Translations under genes and position numbers: made by a program
Origin: Humibacillus xanthopallidus
GTDB lineage: Bacteria; Actinomycetota; Actinomycetes; Actinomycetales; Dermatophilaceae
Direction of reading: 5' to 3'
DNA: 64,000 nucleotides
NCBI RefSeq assembly: GCF_006716675.1
Contig: NZ_VFPM01000001.1
Span: forward strand, 1,240,001-1,304,000
Notes under the pieces: generated by a model
The model's database searches: none
Told to the model about the DNA's origin: nothing
Seen by the model: only the letters and a program-made list of their open reading frames with translations
In this document: positions 17,099 to 25,281 of the stretch, one piece after another
Layout: each line of letters starts with the position of its first letter
Position numbering within the stretch: the first letter of the stretch is position 1

Positions 17099-19837
17099 TC
17101 AGACCGCGGTGAGGCGGGAACCAGCCATCGCGTCGGCCAGCTCTCTGCGGGACCGGATGCTCAGCTTGACGAACACCTTCCGCAGGTGCCACTCCACCGT
17201 CCGGGGGCTGAGGAACAGACGTGCACCGATCTCCGGGTTCGACAACCGCTGACTGGCGAGCTGCGCGATCTGCAGCTCCTGGGCCGTCAGCTCCTCGATG
17301 CTGTGCTGCACCTGCGCACGGATCAGCCCCCCAGCCGCGGCCAGCTCACGGTTCGCGCGCTCGGCGAACCCGTTCGCGCCCATCTCGAGGAACATCCCAT
17401 GAGCGGCGTGCAGGTGCTCTCGCGCGTCCCTTCTCCGTCCCTCGCGCCGCAGCCACTCCCCGAAGCTCAGGTGTGCCCGGGCGAGGTACCAGACCATGGG
17501 TGAGGCGGCGAGCAGGTCGATCGCCTCCCGATAGAACGTCTCGGCGGCCGCCCCCTCGGCCACGAGGGCGCGGGATCGTGCCAGGCACCCCAGGGCCCAG
17601 AGCGTGCCACTGGCGAGAGCCCGCTCGGAGAGCCGGTCTACGGCGTCTTGCGCCAGCTCCGGGCGCCCGCAGCGCGAGGCGGCCTCAGCCAGCTCGTAGA
17701 GAGTCCACGAAGACGTCACGACGTCGTCCCACTCGCCGGCCTTCTGTGCGGCCTCGAGAGCCAGGTCGTAGCGGGCCAAGCCGTTGTAGAGCACGGCAAG
17801 GTCGTATTCGGCACCGGCGATCGCGCAGCCCTCGCCGCGGGCGGCGGCCCCACTGATGAACTCGTCATGCAGCCGAAGGGAGGTCACCTCGTCGCCGCGC
17901 CAGGCCGCGATCCGCAGCGGGAACTCGGCCCTGACCCCGAGGCCGAGGCCTTCGGCCTCCTCCAACAGCATCGACGCGGACGTCAGGTCCCCCGCCTGGG
18001 TCAGGGCGCCTGCGAGATAGTCGAGCGCGTAGGGCAGCAGCAGCACGGTACCGGTCGATCGGGCCAGCTCCACCTGGCTGGACGCAAGCTCGCGCCAGGC
18101 CTCCTGGTCCCACAGCTCCTCGGCCGCGATGTTGTACGCGAGGCAGAGCCGGTCCAGGGTTCGCTCCTGCGCCAGGTAGGCCTCCAGCGCCTGCCGGAGC
18201 AGCGGAGCTGCTGCGACACTCCCCTCGGTCAACCGCGTAGCCAGGCCCCGGATCATCAGCTGACTCGCCGGGACGGGCTCCGGGTCGAGGCGCACGGACA
18301 GCGCCGCCGTGGCGATGTCCTGCACGTCCGTGCCTGCGGCGTAACAGCTCGCGTAGACGGCGGCGACCAACGCCTCGAGATGGGTGTCGCGAGCCAGGTC
18401 GACGTCCAGCGGCTCCAGCCGTTGAGCCGCCTGGAGCAGCAGCCGGGGCGCGTCTCGACCCCGTCGGAGGTCGAAGGAGATCTGTGCGCGAAGACGCTGG
18501 GCTTGGGCGCGGTTCCGCTCATCGGACAGGGACTCGTCGGCCAGGTCCAGGAGCGCCTCGGCGAAGGGGAGGTCGCCTGCCTGGAACTTCGCGCCAGCGG
18601 CCGAGAGCGCGCGCTCGGCCCGCAGTGTCGCGTCGGGCGTGAGCCCGGTGGCCCGTTCGATGAAGGCAGCAGCCGCCGCTATCCCTCCGCGGCGTTGGGC
18701 GCTCTTGGCGGACTCGATCAGCTCGCGAGCCACTGCCTCGTCGGGGCCATTGACCGCGTGGGCACGATGCCACGCCCGCCGGTCGGGATCGGCATTGCCG
18801 ATGGCCGTGGCCAAGGCCGCGTGCACCGCTCGGCGCTCGGCTGAGGTCGAGGCCCCGTAGATGGCCGACCGGACCAGCGGATGACGGAACCGCACCTGTC
18901 GGTCGATGTCCAACAGCCCGGCATCCACCGCAGGTTCGCGCGCGTCCCAGTCCATCCCGAGGGCCTGCGCCGCCTGAAGCAACAGCATGGGGTCGCCCAC
19001 AGGGTCAGCCGCTGCCAGCAGCATGAGTCGCTGCGTGGCCTTCGGCAGGGCCCGCGTCCGACGGACGTACTGGTCCTCGATCCAACCCGGAATGCCGTCC
19101 GGCACGGGCATCGCGAACCCGCCGGCGATCTCGGCTGCGCTCAGACCATGAGGAAGCTCCAGCAGGGCCAGCGGGTTGCCCCGTGTCTCCGCGATGAGCC
19201 GGTCAGCGACCCGCTCGTCGATCCGCCCGACGATCGCCGTGGCCAGCAGGGCGCGGGCGTCCTCCCTTCCCAACCCGGTGACCGAGAGCTCGGCCATGCC
19301 GGCCAGCTCGGGCATCTGCGCCGGCGCCCGTACGGCAGCGAGGATCGCCACGGACTCCGCGTGCAGGCGGCGCGCGACGAACCCGAGGACCTGCGCCGAG
19401 GCGGTGTCCAGCCACTGAGCGTCGTCGACGACGCAGAGCAGAGGCACCTCCTCGGCCGTGTTCGACAGCAACGTGAGGGTCGCCAAGGCAACGAGGAAGC
19501 GGTCGGGTGGATCCCCCATCGAGAGGCCGAACGCGACGCTGAGCGCGACCCTCTGGGGCTCCGGGAGCCGGCTCAGCCCTGTCAGCATGGAGTTGCACAG
19601 CTGGTGGATGGCCGCGAAGGGCAGCTCCATCTCCGCCTGGACACCCCCGACGGATGCGGTGCGGAAGCCGGAGGCCTGGGCGGTGGCATAGTCCAGCAGC
19701 GCCGTCTTGCCGATCCCGGCCTCCCCACGAAGGACAAGCGCGCCGCTCTGGCCGCGGCGGACGTCGTCCAGCAGCCGGTCGAGAGCACCGCGCTCAAGGT
19801 CCCGACCCACGATGTCACGCGCTCGCCCGGCGGCCAT
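17099..19837 (-). CDS. LuxR-family transcriptional regulator with AAA domain (LAL type)
   Basis: A 912-residue LAL regulator. It starts MAAGRARDIVGRDLERGALD, with Walker A LRGEAGIGKTALLDYA and Walker B LLCVVDDAQWLD. A long alpha-helical repeat region follows, then the C-terminal LuxR domain: ELTAQELQIAQLASQRLSNP and LSPRTVEWHLRKVFVKLSI. The IGARLFLSPRTVEWHLRKVF form is typical of actinobacterial LALs. Convergent with the doubled isomerase gene, 9 bp away, and divergent from the enoyl-CoA hydratase-SDR pair about 390 bp away, which it may control. Inside the island. Confidence 0.93.
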   Translation of the reverse strand: MAAGRARDIVGRDLERGALDRLLDDVRRGQSGALVLRGEAGIGKTALLDYATAQASGFRTASVGGVQAEMELPFAAIHQLCNSMLTGLSRLPEPQRVALSVAFGLSMGDPPDRFLVALATLTLLSNTAEEVPLLCVVDDAQWLDTASAQVLGFVARRLHAESVAILAAVRAPAQMPELAGMAELSVTGLGREDARALLATAIVGRIDERVADRLIAETRGNPLALLELPHGLSAAEIAGGFAMPVPDGIPGWIEDQYVRRTRALPKATQRLMLLAAADPVGDPMLLLQAAQALGMDWDAREPAVDAGLLDIDRQVRFRHPLVRSAIYGASTSAERRAVHAALATAIGNADPDRRAWHRAHAVNGPDEAVARELIESAKSAQRRGGIAAAAAFIERATGLTPDATLRAERALSAAGAKFQAGDLPFAEALLDLADESLSDERNRAQAQRLRAQISFDLRRGRDAPRLLLQAAQRLEPLDVDLARDTHLEALVAAVYASCYAAGTDVQDIATAALSVRLDPEPVPASQLMIRGLATRLTEGSVAAAPLLRQALEAYLAQERTLDRLCLAYNIAAEELWDQEAWRELASSQVELARSTGTVLLLPYALDYLAGALTQAGDLTSASMLLEEAEGLGLGVRAEFPLRIAAWRGDEVTSLRLHDEFISGAAARGEGCAIAGAEYDLAVLYNGLARYDLALEAAQKAGEWDDVVTSSWTLYELAEAASRCGRPELAQDAVDRLSERALASGTLWALGCLARSRALVAEGAAAETFYREAIDLLAASPMVWYLARAHLSFGEWLRREGRRRDAREHLHAAHGMFLEMGANGFAERANRELAAAGGLIRAQVQHSIEELTAQELQIAQLASQRLSNPEIGARLFLSPRTVEWHLRKVFVKLSIRSRRELADAMAGSRLTAV

Positions 19838-20228
19838 TTGGCGAGCACTCTAGAGGATCGCGATTTCTGCGTACAGAGGTGCACGAAGCATCCGACGCTC
19901 GTTCGACCACCGACTCGAAAGGGCGCTTCGCGTGGGTCGGCCACGACGCCCACGAGTCTCGAGGCGTTGGCCCACTGAAGCGGGTGCTTGCGGAGCCGCG
20001 CTCGAGGCTGCGGGCCCCCACGGGGGCACCAGGGACACGACCAGTGGGTTCACTGGCGCGCCGTCGCGCCTCCGCAGGCCAAGGTGGAGACGACGGCCTG
20101 AGTCGAGGCGGTCGGGGTGACATCGGAGCGCCTCAGCCGGATCGACGAGCTCGTCGCCGTGAGCTCGACAGCAGGTCGGGTCGCCCTGCTGGGCAGCAGG
20201 TCCACAACCAAGAGCGAAGGTGAGTCAG

Positions 20229-21065
20229 ATGACGGCAGCCGAGCAGTTCCACATCGACATCGTGTCGTCCGCCTACTGGCGCGTGACGTTCGACAACGGT
20301 CCGGTCAACCTCATCGACCCAGACACCGTCGAGCAGCTCGCTGGCCTGGTCGACCTGATGGAGGCGGACCCGGACCTCGCCGTCGTCGTGTTCCGTAGCG
20401 AGAAGCCTGGCTTCTTCATGGCGCACTGGGATTTCCTCTCCGACAGCGCGCGCGTCGCCGCGATGGAGCCTGGGCCGACCGGGATGCACCCCTACGTCGA
20501 CAACTTCGTGCGGCTCAGCCGTGTGCCGGTAGCAACCATCACCGAGCTGCGTGGACGCGCGCGCGGCGCCGGCAGCGAGTTCGCGCTGGCCACCGACATC
20601 CGGTTCGCGTCGGAGAAGGCCGTCCTCGGTCAGTTCGAGGTCGGCGTCGGCGCCGTGCCCGGTGGAGGACCCATGGCTCGCCTCGGACGCCTCGTCGGCC
20701 GTGGACGCGCGCTGGAGATCCTGCTCGGAGGAGATGACATCCCCGCGGCACGCGCAGCCGAGTACGGCTACGTGAATCGGCTCGTCCCCGACGACGAGAT
20801 CGAGGAGTTCACCGACGCCTTCGCCCGGCGAATCGCCGCGTTCGACAAGATCGCCATCACCGGCATCAAGCGGCTGGTTGACGTGGCCACGCTCCCGGAC
20901 GACCAGGAGTCCGCGGCCGGGCTGAAGGTCTACTTCGCGACCGCCGGGCGCCCCCAGCATCGACCGTTCACCGAGCTGCTCTTCAGCAAGGGCCTTCAGC
21001 AACCCGACGGTATCGAGGTGGACCTCGGCGTCGAGCTCGGGACCCTCCGCACCGCCCGAGCATGA
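20229..21065 (+). CDS. Enoyl-CoA hydratase/isomerase-family protein
   Basis: A 278-residue crotonase-fold protein. Visible features are WRVTFDNGPVNLIDPDTV at the start, the oxyanion-hole turn ITELRGRARGAGSEFALATD (GAGSE carries one possible catalytic Glu) and GQFEVGVGAVPGGGPM. The second classical hydratase Glu (in GxEx..P) is not evident, because the segment reads QFEVGVGAVPG. The reaction could therefore be hydration, isomerisation or a hydrolase variant. GAAGG 8 bases before ATG 20229 supports this start over GTG 20220. Stop overlaps the next gene's start (ATGA). Confidence 0.87.
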   Translation: MTAAEQFHIDIVSSAYWRVTFDNGPVNLIDPDTVEQLAGLVDLMEADPDLAVVVFRSEKPGFFMAHWDFLSDSARVAAMEPGPTGMHPYVDNFVRLSRVPVATITELRGRARGAGSEFALATDIRFASEKAVLGQFEVGVGAVPGGGPMARLGRLVGRGRALEILLGGDDIPAARAAEYGYVNRLVPDDEIEEFTDAFARRIAAFDKIAITGIKRLVDVATLPDDQESAAGLKVYFATAGRPQHRPFTELLFSKGLQQPDGIEVDLGVELGTLRTARA

Positions 21066-21793
21066 TCATGGGCGCGTCACCGGCTCTGGAGGGACAGACC
21101 GTCGTGCTCATCGGAGGCACGCGTGGCATCGGCCTGGCGACCGCACGGCTCGCGGGTGTCGAGGGCGCCCGGCTGATCATCACCGCACGAGACGCCGAAC
21201 GCCTGCGCGAAGTGGGATCGGAGCTCGGAGCCGCCACCGCGGCGTTCGACGCCACCGATCTGGAGCGGCTCGGTCGATTCATCGACGAGCTGCCAGACGT
21301 CGTCGACCATGTCCTGATCACGGGCCCGGGGCCTTACTACGCACCCCTCGCGGACCTCGACCTCATCGAGGCACGGCGAGACTACGAAGCGCACCTCCTG
21401 GCACCCGTCCAGCTCGCCCGACATGCTGTCGGCCGGTTGCGCCCGGGAGGGACGCTGCTCTTCATGAGCGGCACCGGCGGGCGTCGATCGTCGTCAGGCG
21501 CCCTACTCACGGCCCACACCGCGGCGATCCCGGCCCTCGTGCGGAACCTGGCACTGGAAGTCGCGCCCATCCGCGTGAACGCGATCGCGGCTGGTTTCGT
21601 CGACACGCCGTTGTCCGCGGCCTTGCTGGGAGACCAGCTCGACGAGCGCCGCGAGCAGTTGCGCCGCACGTTGCCGATCGAGCGGGTGGTGACCGCGGAG
21701 GATGTCGCCGCACTTGCCATCCACCTGATGGTCAACACGGCGATCACCGGTGCCACCGTCGACATAGACGGCGGCCAACAGCTCCTGGACTGA
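21062..21793 (+). CDS. SDR-family protein lacking both catalytic Tyr and Lys
   Basis: A 243-residue Rossmann protein coupled to the enoyl-CoA hydratase gene. The glycine motif IGGTRGIGLATA and a TAHTAAIPALVRNLALEV helix place it in the SDR superfamily, and it ends with IDGGQQLL. The usual NNAG is ITGPGPYY and the YxxxK active site is LLTAH, so neither Tyr nor Lys is present. Known SDR chemistry would not work as described; a binding or divergent catalytic role is possible. Last cargo gene before the right attachment copy. Confidence 0.88.
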   Translation: MIMGASPALEGQTVVLIGGTRGIGLATARLAGVEGARLIITARDAERLREVGSELGAATAAFDATDLERLGRFIDELPDVVDHVLITGPGPYYAPLADLDLIEARRDYEAHLLAPVQLARHAVGRLRPGGTLLFMSGTGGRRSSSGALLTAHTAAIPALVRNLALEVAPIRVNAIAAGFVDTPLSAALLGDQLDERREQLRRTLPIERVVTAEDVAALAIHLMVNTAITGATVDIDGGQQLLD

Positions 21794-21951
21794 TGGCAGA
21801 GAGGAGCGGTCAGGCGTCGTGCGCTTCGTCGTGTCCGAGCAGGTGATCCAGCGGTAGGACGACGACCCGAGACGTCCAAGGACGCGCGGACTGCGTTGGC
21901 GGTCCGCAAGGATCGTGGGCCGAGATGCGGGACCCGTCGACGGGCCAGCCG

Positions 21952-21970
21952 TGCCAAACCGTGCCAGATC
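21952..21970 (+). other. Putative integrase arm-type sites, right end
   Basis: TGCCAAACCG followed by TGCCAGATC, two motifs spaced 10 bp in the same orientation as the pair at 8461-8479 (15 of 19 bases match). It lies 113 bases before the attachment copy. The 21794-22166 intergenic stretch otherwise holds a 13-bp repeat (22024-22036) of the left hairpin arm and no gene. Confidence 0.45.
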
Positions 21971-22083
21971 TACACACCCACCCACACCAGGCAGAGCCAA
22001 GATTGGAGTCGTCTAGTCGATCGGCGCAGGTCAGAGCGCAACTTGTGCCTGGCCCGCGATGTCCAGAAACCACGGTTGTCTGA

Positions 22084-22126
22084 TTCCCACGCTGGATACG
22101 CGGGTTCGATTCCCGTCGCGCGCTCC
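22084..22126 (+). repeat. attR: partial tRNA-Gly copy
   Basis: Copy of the 3' 43 bases of tRNA-Gly(CCC), with C for A in the loop and G for T in the acceptor strand. There is no 5' half, D-arm or matching acceptor strand upstream, so it is not a functional tRNA. It marks the right end of the island. Confidence 0.85.
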
Positions 22127-22166
22127 GACCACCGCGAGCGTGTGCGGTTGTGACACCCTCGACGAC

Positions 22167-23459
22167 ATGGCCGATGTCCTCGTCTGCGCCTCCTCCATCC
22201 ATGGGCACGTGGCGCCCATGCTCGAGATCGCGACACACCTGCGGGGCGCCGGGCACACCGTGCGCATGACTACGGGGACACGGTTCGGCGACCGTGTCTC
22301 CCGGGCAGGCGTCGAGTTCATCCCCTTGAGCGGCGCGTCCGACATCGACGACACCGACCTCGACACGGCGTTTCCCGGCCGCTCCGAGACCAGGGGCGTC
22401 GGCAAGGTCCGGTTCGACGTGTCCCGCCTCTTCATCGACCCCATCCGGTCGCAGTGGGACGTCCTGACGGACGCGCTGCAGCGGCGACCGGCCGACGTCG
22501 TGCTCTACGAGACGACGTTCATGGGCATCGCCCCGCTGCTCGCGAGCCCTGCGCCTCGCCCGCCGGTGATCGGGTGCGGCGTCATCCCGCTCACGCTCTC
22601 CTCCCCCACCGTCCCGCCCTTCGGAGCCGGCCTGCCGTATGCCGAGGGGCGGGCTGCCCGATTCCGCAACCGGGTGGTGCGTGAGGGGATCCGCCACCTG
22701 GTCATGGGCGGCCCGCAGCGTGAGCTGAGGAGGGCCCTGACCGACTGCGTGCCGGAGGCGCGGTGGTCGGGCTATTTCATGGACGGCGCGGCGCGCGTCG
22801 ACACCTTCCTCCAGCTGAGCGTGACCTCGCTCGACTACCCACGGCCGGACCTTCCGCCGAACATCAGCTACGTCGGACCGGTCCTGCCCAGGCACTCGGG
22901 GAGCGCAGCGCTGCCCGAGTGGTGGTCGGAGCTCGACGGCAGCAGGCCAGTCGTCCTCGTGACCCAGGGCACGCTGGACGTGCTGGATCTCGACCGCCTC
23001 ATCGGACCCACCCTCCGGGGGCTGGCGAGCGAGGACGTGCTCGTCGTCGCCGTCACCGGCGGCCCGCCGGTCGAGCGGCTCGGGCCGCTGCCGGCGAACG
23101 CCCGGGCCGCGACGTTCCTGCCCTTCGACGTGCTCATGCCCAAGGTGTCGGTCATGGTGACAAACGGCGGCTTCGGCGGCGTCCACCATGCCCTCGCCCA
23201 CGACGTGCCGCTGGTCGTCGCGGGCAGCACGGAGGAGAAGCCGGAGATCGCGGCTCGTGTCTCGTGGGCCGGCGCCGGCATCAACCTCAGGACCGGCACG
23301 CCCACCCCCACCCAGGTGCGCGACGCCGTGCGGAGCGTTCTCGCGAACGACTCCTACCGCACCGGCGCCCGGGTCGTGGGTGACGACATCCGCCAGTCGG
23401 ACGCGCTCGGCACGATCGCCGCCACCGTGACCGAGCGCCTCGTCCGCCTGCGCCCCTAG
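22167..23459 (+). CDS. Glycosyltransferase, MGT/UGT-like (GT1)
   Basis: A 430-residue GT-B fold enzyme resembling macrolide and UDP-glucuronosyl transferases. The N-terminal acceptor domain starts MADVLVCASSIHGHVAPMLE, with the conserved GH-x-P lead-in. The C-terminal donor domain shows VVLVTQGTLDV and the motif TNGGFGGVHHALAHDVPLV, with the nucleotide-sugar binding histidine region partly altered from HGG. It ends AATVTERLVRLRP. The ATG at 22167 is used; an open frame extends upstream through the tRNA-like attachment copy, which is not coding. First host gene after the island. Acceptor unknown. Confidence 0.88.
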   Translation: MADVLVCASSIHGHVAPMLEIATHLRGAGHTVRMTTGTRFGDRVSRAGVEFIPLSGASDIDDTDLDTAFPGRSETRGVGKVRFDVSRLFIDPIRSQWDVLTDALQRRPADVVLYETTFMGIAPLLASPAPRPPVIGCGVIPLTLSSPTVPPFGAGLPYAEGRAARFRNRVVREGIRHLVMGGPQRELRRALTDCVPEARWSGYFMDGAARVDTFLQLSVTSLDYPRPDLPPNISYVGPVLPRHSGSAALPEWWSELDGSRPVVLVTQGTLDVLDLDRLIGPTLRGLASEDVLVVAVTGGPPVERLGPLPANARAATFLPFDVLMPKVSVMVTNGGFGGVHHALAHDVPLVVAGSTEEKPEIAARVSWAGAGINLRTGTPTPTQVRDAVRSVLANDSYRTGARVVGDDIRQSDALGTIAATVTERLVRLRP

Positions 23460-25150
23460 CGTCGCGGAATCAGCTTGCCCGGGTTGAGGATTCCGGTGGG
23501 GTCGAGCTCGGTCTTGATGGCGCGCAGGACGTCCAGTCCGAGGTCGCCGATCTCGGCACCGAGCCACGGGGCATGGTCGACGCCGACGCCGTGGTGATGG
23601 GTGATCGTGCCTCCACCCGCGACGATCGCCTCGGTCGCGGCCGACTTGACGGCTCGCCACTGCGCCAGCGGGTCAGCCGACTCCCCCGCCACGAAGGTGA
23701 AGTAGAGCGAGGCGCCCGTGGCATAGACGTGCGAGACGTGGCACATGACGACGACGCCCCTGCCGCCGTCGGCGAGCGACGACCGGATCGCTGACCCGAC
23801 GGCCGCGTGCAGGGGTCCGAGCCGGTCCCACGTCGTGGCGGTCTCGAGGGTGTCGACGAGGATGCGCCGGCCCATGAGCTCGTCGCGGAGATACGGCCCG
23901 GCGAAGCGCCCCTTCTCCCAGGCGCGGGCCACCCGGGCGGGCAGACGCCGCCCGCCGTCGCGGCCCAGCACCCGCTCGCAGACGGACTGCCGGTGCTTCA
24001 GCGCCGCTGAGTCAGTCCCCTCCCAGACGAGGACGACGAGGGCCGGCTCCTCGAGACCGCGCACACGGCCGTATCGCCGGAGGACCGCACCCGAGCGTCC
24101 TGCGAGCGCCAGGTTGACCCTCGTCTCCTCCTCGTCCGAGAGCCGGCAGACGTCGGGCAGCAGGCCCGGCCCGACCTCCTGGGCGAGACCGCGGAGAGCC
24201 TCGGAGCCCGCGTGGAACGACGGGAGGAGCCACGCGGCATACCGCTTGGCCGCGGGTCGGGGAGCGACCCGGAGCGTCGCCTCGGTGATGATGCCGAGGG
24301 CCCCCTCGCTTCCGACGACGAGGTCGAGCAGGCGGGGACCCGCGGCCGAGGCGGGGCTTCGCCCTCCGAGCACGAGCTCCCCACGCGGGGTGGCGAGCCG
24401 CACCCCGAGCACGTTGTCGTCGATGCGGCCGTAGCCCGTCGACGCCTGCCCGGCGGACCGGGTCGCGACGTAGCCGCCGAGGGTCGCCTCCTGATGGCTC
24501 TGCGGAAAGTGACCGAGCGTCAGCCCGTGCGGCTCGAGCGCGCGCTCGATGTCGGGGCCGCGCAGCCCCGGCTGGAACGTCGCGAGGCGGGCGACCGGGT
24601 CGACGTGGAGGAGCTGGTCCAGCCGCCGCAGGTCGACGGCCACGACCCCGGCACAACGCTGCTCGCCGGTGTCGCCACCCTCGACCGCACCGCCACGGGC
24701 CTCGACTCCCCCGACTCCCCCGACGACACTCGTCCCGCCTCCGAAGGGCACGACGGCGATGCGGCGCTCGGCGCACACTTCGAGGAGCCGCTGCACCTCG
24801 GCCGCGTCAGCCGGCTCGACGATGACATCGGGCGCCTCGGAGCCGTCTCCGTGGCGCAGCCGCCAGAGGTCCGGATAGCTCTTGCCACCGGCGTGCTCGA
24901 CCCGCGACCGCCGGTCGGTGTGGACGTGGTCACTGCCCACGACCTCGCGCAGGGCCGCAACCTCCTTGTCGCCCAATGCGATCGGCGGCAGTTCGACAGC
25001 CTCGAGCGCGACCGGAGGCGTCTGCGGTCCACGCGCGACGCCCCACGACGCCAACGCCGACCAGGCGCCGGCGCTCAGCGGGGGCGCCTCGGCGGGGTCT
25101 CCCCACCCGTACCACACCGACCGGGGGATCGAGCGCGTCAGCTCATCCAT
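23456..25150 (-). CDS. FAD-binding oxidase, alkyl-DHAP synthase-like
   Basis: A 564-residue vanillyl-alcohol-oxidase-family flavoprotein. It opens MDELTRSIPRSVWYGWGDP, the WYGWGDP pattern typical of alkylglycerone-phosphate-synthase-like proteins. The FAD-binding domain contains VVPFGGGTSVVGG and SHQEATLGGYVATRSAGQ. The C-terminus has ITHHHGVGVDHAPWL and ends LDPTGILNPGKLIPRR. A Gly/Glu-rich insert (VEARGGAVEGGDTGEQ) near residue 145 is unusual. GAGG precedes the ATG. It is divergent from glpD with 131 bp between, as if both act on glycerol-phosphate lipid precursors. The name is by family, not activity. Confidence 0.88.
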   Translation of the reverse strand: MDELTRSIPRSVWYGWGDPAEAPPLSAGAWSALASWGVARGPQTPPVALEAVELPPIALGDKEVAALREVVGSDHVHTDRRSRVEHAGGKSYPDLWRLRHGDGSEAPDVIVEPADAAEVQRLLEVCAERRIAVVPFGGGTSVVGGVGGVEARGGAVEGGDTGEQRCAGVVAVDLRRLDQLLHVDPVARLATFQPGLRGPDIERALEPHGLTLGHFPQSHQEATLGGYVATRSAGQASTGYGRIDDNVLGVRLATPRGELVLGGRSPASAAGPRLLDLVVGSEGALGIITEATLRVAPRPAAKRYAAWLLPSFHAGSEALRGLAQEVGPGLLPDVCRLSDEEETRVNLALAGRSGAVLRRYGRVRGLEEPALVVLVWEGTDSAALKHRQSVCERVLGRDGGRRLPARVARAWEKGRFAGPYLRDELMGRRILVDTLETATTWDRLGPLHAAVGSAIRSSLADGGRGVVVMCHVSHVYATGASLYFTFVAGESADPLAQWRAVKSAATEAIVAGGGTITHHHGVGVDHAPWLGAEIGDLGLDVLRAIKTELDPTGILNPGKLIPRR

Positions 25151-25281
25151 CGCAGCGACCTCGACACCCTGCCCGACAGCCACGTCCCATGCGCAACACC
25201 GTCGCACACCGCGCGACGTGAGTACCGTTGATTCGTGCACCGCGACCACTCCCGCGTCGCGCCTGCCGGTCAGGGGGCGCG

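Larger units (their letters stand above)
8342..22126. mobile_element. Decayed integrative island in tRNA-Gly(CCC), about 13.7 kb
   Basis: The segment is bounded by a 43-bp direct repeat of the tRNA-Gly 3' end (41 of 43 identical). Immediately inside the intact tRNA lies a broken tyrosine-integrase gene reading away from the tRNA. Paired 10-bp-spaced TGCCAGAT-type motifs occur near both ends and look like integrase arm sites. Cargo is metabolic and regulatory rather than phage structural: stress protein, LysR, tautomerase, SDRs, alcohol dehydrogenase, disulfide-type reductase, VOC protein, doubled isomerase-like protein, LAL regulator, enoyl-CoA hydratase. With its integrase dead, it is probably immobile unless helped in trans. 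The boundaries are read from sequence; transfer history is inferred. Confidence 0.8.

Noticed and set aside
22084..22126. A second tRNA-Gly
   Set aside because: Only the 3' half is present, with no acceptor partner strand or D-arm; it is an attachment-site copy.
22059..22166. A longer N-terminus for the glycosyltransferase
   Set aside because: The open frame upstream is translated from the tRNA-like attachment copy; the conserved protein starts at MADVLVCASS.
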